Shown here in pieces: positions 1 to 12,966 of a DNA stretch of 64,000 nucleotides (position 1 is its first letter; each line of letters opens with the position of its first letter). Both the position numbers and the translations under genes were made by a program. The notes below the pieces were generated by a model. It saw only the letters and a program-made list of their open reading frames with translations, was not told the origin of the DNA and made no database searches. Origin of the DNA: Sphaerosporella brunnea (Eukaryota > Ascomycota > Pezizomycetes > Pezizales > Pyronemataceae); the NCBI GenBank assembly GCA_008704415.1, contig VXIS01000261.1, positions 1-64,000 on the forward strand, given 5' to 3'.

Positions 1-220
1 GCAGAGACGGACCCTTCGAACTGTGCGTACTGTAGTGTTACCACTCTGAAGCCCCTGCATAGCTCACTCATGCCGAGAACTTACTTCTCGTGCGTGGCAG
101 CAATGACAATTTCCACGAGGTTTGGGAAAAGCAGTCACAGAAAGATGTTTGTTGCACCTGTAGCATCAACGCTCAGGTATAGATTCTTGCTGATCAGCCA
201 TCGATGGTGGTGACGCGTAA

Positions 221-350
221 TTGCCGCTAGGAGTGACGACGGCTGGGAATGACGACGGTGACTGGACGTGATGATGCGATGTGCGTGACGATGGCTGGGA
301 GTGACGATGGCTGGAAGCGACGATGCTGGGAGCGACGATGCTGGGAGCGA
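221..350. repeat. Degenerate minisatellite
   Basis: Imperfect tandem copies of a unit of about 16-18 bases built on the words GACGATG and GCTGGGA, with the last copies (around 315-350) nearly identical. It is outside any gene I can recognise. Confidence 0.7.
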
Positions 351-1334
351 CTGGCGATTTATGCGGATAGGACAACGTCAGAGGCAGAAGGACGATATTG
401 CTAAGGGTTAGGGATCGCGAGCGTGATGGCGATGCCGCAGCAGCGCGGCTACAGCTAGAGAAGGGTGGAGACGATTGATGGTGGGCGATGGATATGGTTA
501 AGACAATCAAGGTTGATGGAGCTAGGAGCCAAATGGTAAGGCTGTGGGCGGCGATGCCTTAAACGGTTAGCTTTGCGGTAGTGGGATCAGTGGCTGGACA
601 GAAGCCGTAGTGGTTGCAGTGTTGTAGAGGCTTCACTCTATATATATATATACTTTAAGGTAGTTGTTTTCACGGGGTGTCTGTGACAGTCGACGCAACA
701 CCTCCCCACACTATATGTACCTATACTTTTCTTACATACTTCACTTTTGACTCTGACACTTCCTGGATTTTTTCTAATTTTCTCTAATTTTCATTGGTGA
801 ATTTCCGACGAGTTTAGTGATATTGCGTTGGTGTGAGCATGTGCATGCATGCGGTGTATTTATGGCATAAGGCTCCAGATGGCACGTGCTTTAATTTTTT
901 GTAATCTCATTCTATCTTTACTATGATCGCTACATTAAAAAGGTTACCATTTGACTCCAGATGCAACTGGAGTCTCAGCTTTGAATTTGCAGCTGGAAAG
1001 TTTGCGATTCACTCACGTGATTTAGCATTGCATCCATTTGGAATTGCATCCATTTGGAGAGCTTGCACTTCGGATAACGCCAGGCTGCCAAACCGCACCC
1101 AACGTCATTATTAAACAATGTAATTTTGTGTTGACGCTCTCCGTCCGTACTCTATCAACTTCAACACTGTGAAATCAACCTACATACCTACCCACCTACC
1201 TACGTACATACATACAATGATACCCACGTTAGGCACGACTGATTGGTACTGGTTGATGTACTCTGGTAACCGTAGTTGAACCGTGAGCAACTTGATTTCA
1301 GCTTTTGAGAATCTAAATACGCAGTTATACTCTG

Positions 1335-1386
1335 TCAACCCTTACTCTCCCCTTTTTACTCTCCCCTTTTTACTCTCCCCTTTTTC
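1335..1386. repeat. Short CT-rich tandem repeat
   Basis: About four copies of a 14-base unit, TTACTCTCCCCTTT and close variants, in direct tandem. No gene overlaps it. Confidence 0.8.
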
Positions 1387-1903
1387 CCTCTTGTCGTTTG
1401 ATGGTGGTGCGCCTGAAATAAGTTTTCCAGTTCTCGCTGGGTAGCACATCAAGGTTGATTCTGCCGGTGCTTGGAGCACATCCCCATTTCTTGTGAAATT
1501 TTTCTCACTCGCTGGGCATGCTGGTAAATTATTTCACACTTTTGTTCAAGGAGGAGACGTTGTCGCAGGGTCATTTTGCTGGGGAGGATGTGGTTGACGA
1601 CGTCTTGTGTGGCGGACGGGCGGCGGGGAGGACGGGCGCTCTCACCCGTCATTTGCATCTGGAAACTCGGCTCTAGCTGGCCAAGACTTCTGGTCACAGC
1701 CTGATTTTTGCATCTTGAGTCAAATCGCAAACTCTCTATTTTTTAATATATCTATTCTTTCTTCCGCTGTGGGTGCACGGCCTTGTTCTCCATCACTGAG
1801 TCCGATTGTAATACTGCACCCCTTGCTTTGCGCATGGCCAGAATATTAATACTTGACGATGTACAGTATGCGACCGGGCATTATCGACGAAATAGGGGAG
1901 ATA

Positions 1904-2064
1904 CTCGTGGCCGGCATTTAGAACCAAAAACGCTAATGAGCGCGATCTCGTGAGACTTTCTCGATGTGGTGATTTGAACCTCAATTGAGCTCAATGATTT
2001 CTCTTCGAGTAAGTTTCAGCCAGTTGCGTTTTTTTTTTTTTTCTAAATGCCGGCCCGCCACGAG
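1904..2064. mobile_element. MITE family C, copy 1
   Basis: Terminal inverted repeats start CTCGTGGCCGGCATTTAG and end with its near-complement, with a TA on each side as expected for a Tc1/mariner-type target duplication. The right arm is interrupted by a T run. The interior contains words (GGCTGAAAC, AAATCAC, TCGA) that reappear in opposite orientation in the copy at 24255-24388. No coding capacity. Confidence 0.8.
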
Positions 2065-4010
2065 TATTTACCATACAATGATATCGACGAATCAGTGATT
2101 AAGCATGAAACAAGCAAATATGAGGTCGGGCAGGGTCAAGGGAGAGGCTTGCGACGTCTCACGAATCGGGAGTCAGGACTGAGTGACAGACAGTGAAGCT
2201 TGCATCTTTCCTCCTTATCAGAGAGAAAACTCGCAAAATAAAGCCTGCCATATCCACCAGAAATTGCCGGGCTGCCAAGTCTCAAGCCATTCATGATCTT
2301 GTGGTGAATACGCATGACTATAGAGTAACCTGACAAGAGCCAGGATATGCCATGATCGCAAGCGGTCGAATGCAGTATGATGACCCCGGACCCGGAGGTA
2401 TGAGTTGGAGAGTGCTAGAGCAAGTAACCACTGGTCGCTAGAGTTACGGATCGATCGATACATAGCCCACATCCAAACGCTCGAGCTCCAGCACCCGGAT
2501 ATCAACCCGTTCAAACGACCAGATCCCCGTTCTACGGAGCTACGGACGCAGAAGAGATTGACTGTGAAGTATGTATGATACATACAAAAGCCTATTAGAT
2601 CGAAAATCAACGGGGCAGCAGACTACGGAGCGTCTGGTAAGGAAAGGTTTTGGATGTATAGTGTGGGGACAACATTCCAGCAATGCGGACGCCAATCTCA
2701 GATCGATATCGCACGTGTCGGAAGCCATGTCTGCTTCAGGGACAACCAACGATCAGATCCTGCCAGGCCGCGAACCAATCCATGTGGCCATCCAAAGTAG
2801 ATCAATGTAGGTAGGTAAAGTGCTAACCAGAGCTCGCTATAGGATGAGTTTATTTCTTTACGGCGGTCGAGTGGGCTGGTACATACTTCCTAAGTACCTT
2901 GGTACATGTAGATATAGAGTACATAGTCACTTGCGAGTGAATTCGCAATTGTATCTAAAAATATGGGGGTCAATTTTGTCAAAATTAACGCTGTTGGGTC
3001 GAGTACGTGGGAAGGGGAAAAAAGGAATTCAAACTGCTCACCAAAAGTTGTCGAAGTCCTGCACTGGAAAAACAAATAGGTGTACCTAGGAAGTGGGTAA
3101 TGGACTGCACAAATCCAACTCTGTGACCGCCAGCAAGGAAGGCACGGCATCATTTAATTGCAAATCACCCGGATTGCGTCGTCGAACGCGTACGTATTTG
3201 AACTCAGCCCAAAAGTCCGAGCACACACTTGTTCCGGTTCCCAATATATTAGTATGTACCTAAGTGTATATATATATATACCTGGTATATAGTAAGCAAA
3301 TTTGATATTTCCAGATTGGCGTTGAAAGGGGCCAGACCACTTGGAATCATTCTGGACAAACGAGCACGTCGCATTTTCCACCATTACATATTGAGCAAGC
3401 TCAGCTTGCTGAAGCCATTCTGTAGAACGCGCTCTTGCATGTGGATAACTTTAAGCTACACCAGTTTATCACAGCTTGCGGTCCGCAGGGCGATATCGGG
3501 AACTCGTTGGCTCTGCCACAGGACACTATTGCAAACGATGCCGAGTACTCACCCGCATGTCCCCCTCCGACCGGCTTTTACGTGTTTGATCTCTTGCCTC
3601 ACTTGTTCGGAATCATGTGATGATTTGCATTGATAACTTCTTATTTGACACGACGAACAATGAAGATACCCGTCAGTCGCCAGATACTTACATTGACTAG
3701 ATAGAAAGAAAAATTCACACTGATAACAAATGACCCCCTCCCTATGCGCTCTGAAGGGGTAAAAACAAGTCAAGACAAGATGGCAAGGGGGAATAAAAAG
3801 AAAAAACCAAAGGAGCACAATGCTGGACAAAGATGAACCCGCTTCACAAGAGTACGCCCGACCAAAATTAAGAAAAAAAAAAAAAAAAAAAAAAACCATA
3901 AACCTCTAACACATCATGATTTCCAAACCAACTATTGACAGGAGGAAACAGCGAAACCGACTCGACGTCAACCCAAAAATATACCAACAAAATGAACCCC
4001 CCACAGTCTC

Positions 4011-6053
4011 TTAACTGCTCTTGCCATATCCCAAATCCCACGTCGGCTTCAGCCCAGCAGTCATGTCGTCTTTCAGTGGCACAACGTCTGTGGGAATACG
4101 TGACACTCGATAGGCACCGCTTCGGATATTTTGCTGTTGGAGCGCCGAGATGCCGGTGTGATTGCTATGGATGCTGCCAGCATCGCTCATATCATTCTCA
4201 TTCTTGAATTTCCGCGGGGGCGCGAAATCCAAGGCGGTGAAAGCCGCGGATTTTCGTAACATGTGTGGGCTGGGCATCGCTGGTAGCTCCTCGAACGCAG
4301 AAGCAAGCGGTATGTGAGGTGCTACTCCAGGTGAGTAGGGACGGAGACCGCCACGAAGCTCGTTCGTGTCTGACTCAGAGCGATGGATGTGAACGGGCGG
4401 TGCAAACATGTGAGGTGAAGCAAAGGCGTCTTCCTTGAGCATGGATGGTGTTGGCATCATCATGAGAGGCTTGGGCGGCTCAATGGGTTTCCTGGGTCCC
4501 GGGACGCGGCCGCTGGCTGACGAGAAGCTGCGTGATCCAGGAGGGGGCATAAAGTGTCCGCCAGCAGCTGAGTCAGCCCGAGAACGAGGTCCCTGTCCGA
4601 GGCCATGTGCTGCAGGGCCCATAAACCGTGGAGGCGCTCTGGGAGGCGGTGTCATCGCACGACGAGTGACCGGCTCAGCGAAAGGCTTGGCCCCAGGTAC
4701 AATGAAGCGACCAGTCTCCGAGTCGAAAACAGTAGTATCATCAAATCCAGCGGAAAATTCTTGCGAGTAATCATCTTGATAGTGGGCCGGGATTTGGGGA
4801 ACGGCCGGTGCGTTGGCAGAATCGTCGGCGGAGAAGTATTCTTTGTAGAATGATCTGATGCGCATTGCTCGTTCTTCTGCAGTGTCGTCTGGATTGGCGT
4901 CGGGAGGCAAAGGTCGGAAACCCATTGACAGTCTGCGTCCATCGAAGGCGGCTGGAGCCAGGCTCTTACGGTCATTGTTCTGCTGGGGCTTGGGCTGAGG
5001 CTTCTTTAACTCTTCGGGGTCGGCCACCGAAACTGATGCATTGGAAAACCTGAACTGAATTCCCTCGTCGTGTCCATACACACTCTCATCATTAGAAACG
5101 GGCCTTGCAGCGTGAGAGGGAGTGGAGACGGGGTCGTCGAAGGGCGATCCACTGCGCGGCGATGCACCACCGGGTTGAAGTATGGACGGAAGGGCAATTT
5201 TCGGTATCGGTGCCGCATCCTGGGAACGTCCCTGGTAGGAATCGCGGGAGCCATGCGGTCCGTCGGGGGTTTTAGCGCGCGGTGGAACCGTTGGCAAGTT
5301 GATGTGAGGAATGGAAGGAGAAGGCAGAGGAGATCGCGCAGGAGGCGGGGTGGAGGTAGCCATCCGTTGGGCACCATCAAGAAGACCAACTTCCATGTTT
5401 GAGCGAGTACCGTCCGGGCTGGCGTCATGCCTGTAGATAGATGGATCTCTTCCAAGCTCACGGGAGCGTGGAGATGGCGGAGGACGGCCATAGCGATCAT
5501 CAATGCTGTGAACGGTGCGGGCCAGGCTCTCACGCGAGTCATTGGCACCTAGGGGCATCAAGTACGGGGCCACAACAGTGTCCATATCCACGGACATCTG
5601 TCTCCGGCTGCGACTGTCGTGTCCCTTCTCTCCGGCATGGAGCGCCGCCTTCCTGGAGACATGGGCCGGACCCATGCCAAAATCCATACTTTTGGTCTTG
5701 TCCATCTGTTCTTCGATTCTGAGTCGCCTCATGTGTCGCTGGTGGAGAAAGAACAAAACAACCACAGCCGCCAATATGGGAATTCTGGATGAAGTCAGCA
5801 GGAAGCAGCCACACCGCATCGAATTGTCTTACGCTGCTCCCAAGATCATGGGAAGCTTACTGCTGGCTCCCGCGGGCTTTTCACAGAGCGCCGAAGTATT
5901 ATCAGCGCTACATCCGTCAGTCGCCGTTGGCGCATCACGCGGATGTAGTTGATCCCAGGCAGCATATACGTCTTCCACAGGGGTAGCGATTGCACTTCTA
6001 CGTCCCATGCGGTGGTGTCCATGCCACGGGACGGCGTGTCCGTGCCGATGCAT
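4011..6053 (-). CDS. Single-pass membrane protein with proline-rich cytosolic tail
   Basis: Two exons (5833-6053 and 4011-5784) joined over a 48-nt GT-AG intron give about 664 residues. The short N-terminal part holds two cysteines (DGCSAD and ALCEKP). It is followed by a hydrophobic span of about 18 residues whose codons straddle the intron (ILGAA / IPILAAVVVLFFL), then basic HQRHMRRLR, and a long Pro/Ser-rich, mostly disordered tail. This architecture, including the DFGM motif just after the membrane span, is that of a conserved but uncharacterised ascomycete membrane protein; I know no assigned function. The start at MHRHGH (6053) is preferred because homologues begin with a His-rich stretch; an in-frame ATG at 6092 would add 13 residues. 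The basic residues after the span suggest the tail is cytosolic. Confidence 0.75.
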
Positions 6054-6179
6054 TGATTGCGCAGAAGCTATCCAAAGCTGCGCGTCAGACAACCTTTTCC
6101 GTGCCAGATATTTCTATATGGAGTGCACGTACATGATCGTTTAAGGGATTAGTTGCCCGTGTTGTGTCGCTGGAAAGCA

Positions 6180-6250
6180 GATGCTGATGTCGTTGGTGGT
6201 GGTGATGGTATTGTTGTTGCTGTTGTTGCTGTTGTTGTTGTTGCTGTATT
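6180..6250. repeat. GTT/GCT microsatellite in a probable 5' leader
   Basis: A (GTTGTTGCT)-type run just upstream of the single-pass membrane protein gene, which is transcribed from the minus strand. It would read as CAA/CAG repeats in that leader. Confidence 0.7.
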
Positions 6251-8421
6251 AGATGGGAAGCTGTTTCCCAGAGTACTCTCTCTCAGGTATGTATGTCGAA
6301 GAATTGAATCGTTGGAGCAGATCCAAAAGGTATTTATTAGAAGCGAGTATCGTAAAAGTGCAGCAGTGCGGGCATGTGTATTGCGACTGTCAAAAGAGTG
6401 GCTAGTTGGTGCGCACGCGGGAAGCAGTGGGGATTTCAATGAGTGACTGGATGATCTCGACTAACTGACCGGAAAGCAGCGGTGAGATCGGAGGATGATT
6501 GCCCACAGTTTCGGAGACGCGCGGGTGAACGAGGGAAAGGGAGGGAGGGAGGGAGAAGAAGGGGGGGGGGGGGACACAAGAGAGAGAGGGGGGGGGAGAG
6601 AGAGAGCGACAGAAGAAACGAAAGGAGGGATATTGGATTGGGGGGGGGACTGGGGGGTGGATGAGAGGTGAGAGGGCATAGGATGGGATGGGATGGAATT
6701 AGTTTGAGATGATATTATGGATTGTTCCTCGTCCTCTGGCTGCGATGTAGATACCAGACTTGCGAGCGTAGATAGCATGCGCACCCCCCTCTGCCGCGGC
6801 ACCAGACACTCTAACTACTCTCGATGCGAGATGGACGGATGGGATGGCTGCGTCGAAGGCGAGCTAGCCATCCGTCCTGCTGCGGTGCCCTCCTAGTTCC
6901 TGGCCCTGATGCAGGTACAAGTTACACACCGCAGCAATGGAACAAACCCACCCAACAACCCCCCACCAGCAAAACCCCACGAACCGATGCCGTTTAGACG
7001 CCTTGATCGCTCTGAGCCTAGCGCGCGCATTGGGCCCAATCATCCCACCCCCTCCCCCCCCCCCAAACACCCCAAATTACCCCTTAATTCGATGGACCAG
7101 AGTAGAGGCTGTCCGCCCACCCAAATGGGAACGCAAAAAGCGAAGGCAAAAAACGTCTTGCCTTCACAAAATGTAGGATTCGTCAGCTGCCAACGCTGCA
7201 AGGACAATCTTCACCAGATGCCAAAGCTGACGCATCACCTCCCTCAAGCTCAAGACTATCGATCGTAACAGTCTAGACCGATGGGCTGAGCCTTTTTGCT
7301 TTCACCTTTCGCGTTCCCTTTTGGGTGGGCGGACAGCCTCCAGTGAGGGTCAAAGACTCAAAAGCCCCTCCCAAGCAGCGGGATGCCGTTTATGTATTCC
7401 CAGGATGTACCTGGTGTACTAGTACTCGGGTACAGCGTTAAGTCGGGTGCTCCCCGAACAAACAGCAACTGGCAACGCCACTACGATTGCTGCTAGAACT
7501 TTGTGAAGCTGGGGGTGGCATCGTAGGCCTCCCTAGAGCCTTTTTGAGTGTTTTGAAGAAAAAATACTGACTTCTTCGTGAACGACAAAGGTCTTGGCAT
7601 TGTTTGGTTGTATGGAAGTCGGGTGCTCTTTGCATGTGTGTAACGGCACCCGAATTACCCTTGTACCCTAGTACGTATGCACATTCCCACTCTTCTGCAC
7701 TCTGTATTAGGTAAACAACTGGGTTGCCTTGTGGCTTATAATTCTCCGCTGCAGACCTCACGAGGAAAGTTGTTTCGAGACCCAATATTTCTATGTCGGT
7801 ACCGGACGTCAAGCCCTGCGAATACAACTCGAAAAAGAAACCATGTGGACATACAACGCAGCCAAATAAGCAGAAATTTGAATGAGCCACCAGTCAAAAG
7901 GTGGGCTGTATTGTGGCTTCGCAGGGGACTGGTTTTAAACGAGTGACGCATTGTGAACTTCTCGAACCCGAACCCAGACTGAGTCTGTTGCTGGTGTGTT
8001 GGTTTGATGTAGAGTTCCCAATCGTAAAGGTGGATCCAACGTAACAGCACTGGCTGTGCGCATGCAGCTGGCTTTGACTGTTGTCGCTCCACGAGAGATG
8101 AATAGAATGGATTTGTTCAGCATCCAATAGCTCACAAGGTTGGAGTGGTCGGAAATGAGATTCGTCCTCTTCGGCCATCGAGTCTTGTCCGGCTTCCACT
8201 CAACGTTGCCGCCCGGACTCGCTTTGTCAACGCTTATGAGCTTCGGTTTCCAACACTGGTGGATTGTGCCGTTGACTTTGCTCCAGACCTCATATGCATC
8301 GATCGACAAGTACTCGCTGGATCAACTGCCATTAGGAAAGAGTGACACATACAGAAACATTCAGAATACCTTCGTTATACCTTCGCCAGCTAGGTTCAGT
8401 GCCTGGAAAGTCGAATAGCTA

Positions 8422-8625
8422 CCGTAAAAACTCGGATAAGAGAGAGAAACGCCCCCCCCCCCCACAGATTTAGTTAGCGGCGAAGAATTACCTTAAAGGG
8501 AGGTTTTCAAGCTTACCAAGGAGGGTTTTTGTTTTTACTGACTTCCCTTTGGAGACATCAAATTCCCCCATAAGGCAATTCTGTGCCGTTAACTAAATCT
8601 GGGTGATCATCCGAGTTTTTTACGG
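8422..8625. mobile_element. Fold-back element (MITE family D)
   Basis: Arms CCGTAAAAACTCGGAT and ATCCGAGTTTTTTACGG are inverted repeats flanked by TA on both sides. A second inner inverted pair, CAGATTTAGTTA and TAACTAAATCTG, extends the fold-back. About 204 bp, no coding capacity. It lies about 560 bp upstream of the crm1 start codon. Only one copy is visible in the window. Confidence 0.7.
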
Positions 8626-9186
8626 TATATGGCATGACGAAGTGGTATGTAACAGGATGCAGATTTGTAGGACTTGTAAATACAGATAAGCTTCCTGACG
8701 TTTTAAAGGTTTGCCGTATTTTGATATTCCCCGCAAAGCATAGAACGCTCCCCATCGTTATATTAACACACTTTCCGCCTATTTATCGGCGAAAGCGGGT
8801 AATGGCATTTTGCGGCTCCGTCGCACGTATCTCCGTTCCCCACCCTATCCCAAGCCTTCGATCCCGTCATAGAAGTATATCCATCCGACGCGACTTAACT
8901 CCTGCCTTCCCTCACAATACGTTATCCTTCAAGTTGCTTCCACAGAATCAAAACGCATATCTTCTTGGCGCATTGCAACAATCGACACAGCGTCATCACT
9001 TACACCCATAGTCATCTCGCACCACCTTCAATCCAATCCAGTCCTTCCAACGCTTACCCCGCCATCTATACCCCGCGTTGTGCCCAACAAACAACCTGCA
9101 TCACCACCCCGTCGGCGTCCAGTCCCGTGAGAGTTCGGATTGCTGATCAGTCTTCTTCGCTTTGGACGACTTCTGTACGAGCTTGA

Positions 9187-12100
9187 ATGGCGGCCATATC
9201 TATCGACGAGTTGGACAAGCATGTCCGGGAGTTTTATGAGGGTCGTGGCGCGGAGGTATAGCTCAGCTTCTGTGCTTCCCAGTCGCATTCGCTAATATGA
9301 CGCTCTCGACAGCAAAAAACCGCCCAGCAAATCTTGAACCAAGTATGTTCAACTAAGTCCTGAGCTGGCATGCATGAGACCCTGACCGTTGCAGTTCCGA
9401 GAAAACCCAGATTCTTGGATTCTCGTAGACAAGATCCTGGAGTCAGCCAACTACCCGCAGACCAAATGTATCTTTCCGCTTATCCTCTCTTCTTTCCTCC
9501 ATTCATTCCGAGCCGGACACTGATGCCTCTCCAGTTCTCGGGCTGCAGGTGCTAGACAACGTTATCCAGACGCGATGGAAGGTTCTCCCCAAGGATCAGC
9601 GGCAAGGTAGGTCGTTGCAACCCGTGCGCTGGGCTTTGCCGTTCTGACGCCAGATAGGTATCCGGAACTTCGTCGTTGGTTTTATCATTCAGGCTTCATC
9701 AACCGCGGACAGTCTACACCAGCAGCGCCTGCTGATCAACAAGCTGAACCTCGTTCTCGTTTCTATTCTGAAGCAGGATTGGCCACACGACTGGCCCGAT
9801 TTCATCAACGAAATCATTAGCTCATGCCGGACGAACCTGTCGATCTGCGAGAACAACATGGCCATCCTGCGTTTGCTTTCTGAGGAGGTGTTCGATTTTT
9901 CGGCGGAGCAGATGACACAGGCGAAAACGAAGAACCTGAAAACCACGATGTGCCAGGAGTTTTCCTCGATATTTCAACTTTGTTCGGAAGTGCTTTCCAT
10001 GGCCGAACAGCCCAGTCTTGTGAAGGCAACGCTTGAAACCTTGCTGCGATTTCTCAATTGGATCCCCCTGGGCTATATCTTCGAGACCCCAATCATCGAG
10101 ACTCTTAGATCGCGCTTCCTGGAAGAACCGGAGTTCCGCAACGTTACTATGAAGTGCCTGACTGAAATCGGTGGACTCCAAGTCAAGCAATATCAGTATG
10201 ACGATAAGCTTGTGGAGATGTTCACGACCGTCATGACAACTGTGTCAAACATAATACCCCTGACAACCGACCTGAGAGCGATATACCCTACCAGTAACAG
10301 TAGGGATCAGGAATTCATCCAGAACCTTGCGCTATTCCTTTGTAATTTCTTCACGCCTCATGTTCAGGTAATCAATCCGGAACAGCCCAACTTTCGTCGT
10401 ACATGTTCTGACTGTGAGTAGCTCATCGAGAAACATCCAAATCCTGAGTATCTGACCCATGCTCATTTCTATCTGATCCGGATATCTCAAATCGAAGACC
10501 GCGAGATCTTCAAGATCTGTCTGGAATACTGGAACAAATTGGTCCAGGAGCTGTTTGAGGAGATGCAATCTCTTTCCATAACAGATATGAGCCCGCTCCT
10601 CAACATGGGGCAGATGCTTCCTGGCGCACTTTCAGGTGGATCGGGAGCTGTACATCCTAACATGCATGCCAGCTACCCCTTGAGGAAACATCGGTATTCA
10701 GAAGTACTTTCCAACCTTCGCCAGGTTATGATCGAGAGGATGGTTAAGCCTGAAGAAGTAAGACATTACCTTCTATGTCGAAGCGAGCATGTATTCTGAC
10801 AAAAAGTTAGGTTCTGATTGTCGAGAACGACGAAGGCGAAATTGTCCGGGAGTTTGTGAAAGAGAGCGATACCATCCAGCTTTACAAAGCGACGAGGGAA
10901 TGCTTGGTGTATCTTACCCATCTCGATGTTGTGGATACCGAACAAATCATGACTGAGAAGCTTGCTAAGCAAGTGGACGGCTCCGAATGGTCATGGGCTA
11001 ACTGCAACACACTTTGCTGGGCGATTGGATCGATTTCGGGTGCCATGAACGAGGAGACGGAGAAACGATTCTTGGTTACAGTAATTAAGGATCTGCTGGG
11101 ACTGACTGAGATGAAGCGTGGCAAGGACAACAAGGCCGTGGTGGCCTCAAATATCATGTACATCGTGGGACAGTATCCACGTTTTCTGAAGGCCCACTGG
11201 AAGTTCTTGAAGACCGTTGTCAACAAGTTGTTTGAGTTCATGCATGAGACTCACGAAGGTTCGTGTTCTCCCTTCCACCTCACTCTTAAGTTATCTGCTA
11301 ACTACTTCCAGGTGTCCAGGACATGGCTTGCGATACGTTCATCAAGATCGCCCAAAAGTGTAGGAGGCACTTCGTTGCTCTTCAGCCCGGCGAGACGGAG
11401 CCATTCATCGACGAAATTGTGCGGAACATGCAGCGTATAACATGCGATCTTGCTCCGCAGCAAGTCCACACGTTTTACGAAGCATGCGGATACATGATCA
11501 ATGCACAGGGCCAGACCGCAATCCAGGAGAGGTTGATCAGCGATCTCATGTTGCTCCCCAACCAAGCGGTTAGTTTCAATGTTGAGGAAAGTCCAAGGCC
11601 GTGCTGACAATGCTTCTCAGTGGGATGCTATCATACAACAGGCTGCGCAAAGCCCCGCTATCCTTGAAGATACAAACACCGTGAAGGTTATTGGAAACAT
11701 CATGAAAACCAATGTCTCGGCTTGCACTTCCATCGGCAGCTATTTCTACCCGCAAATCGGCCGTATCTACATGGACATGCTTACGATGTACCGTGCAGTA
11801 AGCCAGATGGTGTCAGAGGGTGTTGCGAGGGAGGGGCCGATCGCCCCGAAGATGCCTCGAATCCGTGGACTTCGCACTGTCAAGAAGGAAATCCTCAAAT
11901 TGATCGATATATTCGTTCAAAAAGCGGATGACGGTGCGATGGTCGTTAATAGCATTGTGCCGCCTCTCTTGGATGCCGTCCTTGTTGATTATCACCGCAA
12001 TGTCCCTGATGCGCGTGATGCTGAGGTGTTGAACGTCATGTCGACCATTATCAGCAAGCTACACGGCCTCATGGAGGATAAGATTCCGATCATCATGGAG

Positions 12101-12966
12101 AACGTCTTTGAGTGTACACTGGAGATGATCAACAAGGACTTCTCCGAGTATCCGGAACATCGGGTGGAGTTTTTTAAGCTCCTCCGAGCCATCAACCTCA
12201 ACTGTTTTAATGCGCTCCTCAAGCTGGACAGCAGGCAGTTCAAGTTTGTCATCGATGCTTGTCTGTGGGCTAGTAAGCACGACAACAGGGAGGTCGAAGC
12301 CGCTGGCCTCAACATGTGCATTGAACTCATGAACAATATGGCCGAAACGGACCCGGCGATTTCTGGTGATTTCTTCCGACTATTCTTCATTCCAATCCTT
12401 CAAGACGTCTTCTTTGTCTTGACCGATGCCGACCATAAGGCTGGTATGTTTATTTTGACTACAATTTTTGAAGGCCCATCAAAATTGACCTCATCTAGGT
12501 TTCAAGCTGCAGGCATTGCTTCTTTCGCGGATGTTCTATTTTGTCGATTCCGGTAAAGTTCAGACGCCCCTTTACGCAGCCGGCCAGGCGCCACCTGGAA
12601 CGTCCAACTCGCAGTTCCTTCGGGATTACGTTGCCCAGCTTCTGATGAACGCTTTCTCTCATCTCTCGCCGTATGTTTCACATTCTTCCATGGTGATTTC
12701 GACAATAAGCTGACTTTCATCACAGGCATCAGGTTAAGTCCTTCGTCGATGGGCTCTTTGCTTTGAACAACGACTTAGTGAAGTTCAAGCTCAACCTTCG
12801 AGATTTCTTGATTCAGCTCAAGGAGTTTTCCGCAGGAGACAACGCTGAACTGTTCGCGGAAGACCGGGAGATCGCCGCTGAGGAGGCACGCAAGGCAGAG
12901 CGGGAAAAAGCAGCTCGTGTTGGCGGTCTGATCAAGCCCAGTGAAATGGACGACGTGGAGCTATAA
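9187..12966 (+). CDS. crm1: Exportin-1 (Crm1/Xpo1), nuclear export receptor
   Basis: RanGTP-dependent karyopherin that carries leucine-rich NES cargo out of the nucleus. Eleven exons: 9187-9255, 9313-9342, 9395-9467, 9535-9606, 9658-10367, 10422-10757, 10811-11258, 11312-11568, 11621-12443, 12499-12670 and 12726-12966. They join in frame to 1,076 residues, the usual family length. The N-terminus (importin-beta-like region, [14 protein letters not shown]), the central NES-groove region ([30 protein letters not shown]) and the acidic C-terminal end (SEMDDVEL) are all recognisable. In the groove, the residue aligned with leptomycin-reactive Cys528 (human) or Cys529 (S. pombe) is threonine here (Thr529, in DLLGLTEMK). 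Budding yeast has the same substitution. The ATG is followed directly by the conserved start of the protein. No frame defects seen. Confidence 0.97.

Larger units (their letters stand above)
1..4010. other. Gene-poor stretch, repeats only
   Basis: I find no gene I can support here. Open frames are short, overlap one another on both strands and match no family I know. The stretch holds a minisatellite near 221-350, a CT-rich tandem repeat near 1335-1385, CTAC/CATA-rich sequence near 1185-1215, an inverted-repeat element at 1904-2064 and a run of about 25 A near 3870-3895. A frame near 3435-3620 could encode about 60 residues but has no recognisable feature. Confidence 0.6.
6054..9186. other. 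Intergenic region upstream of crm1
   Basis: This probably contains the divergent promoters of the membrane protein gene and crm1. I see a purine-rich tract with a run of about 14 G near 6540-6660, C-rich runs near 7040-7065 and 8450-8463, and the fold-back element at 8422-8625. Overlapping frames at 7438-8309 have no recognisable product and shift repeatedly between strands. Confidence 0.6.

Noticed and set aside
3870..3895. Run of A possibly marking a retroposed tail
   Set aside because: No upstream open frame or target duplication; more likely a simple run in the 3' region of the minus-strand gene.
5006..5548. 180-codon minus-strand frame overlapping the membrane protein
   Set aside because: Shares the strand but is in a different frame from the membrane protein, whose frame is longer, spans the membrane segment and is spliced to the upstream exon.
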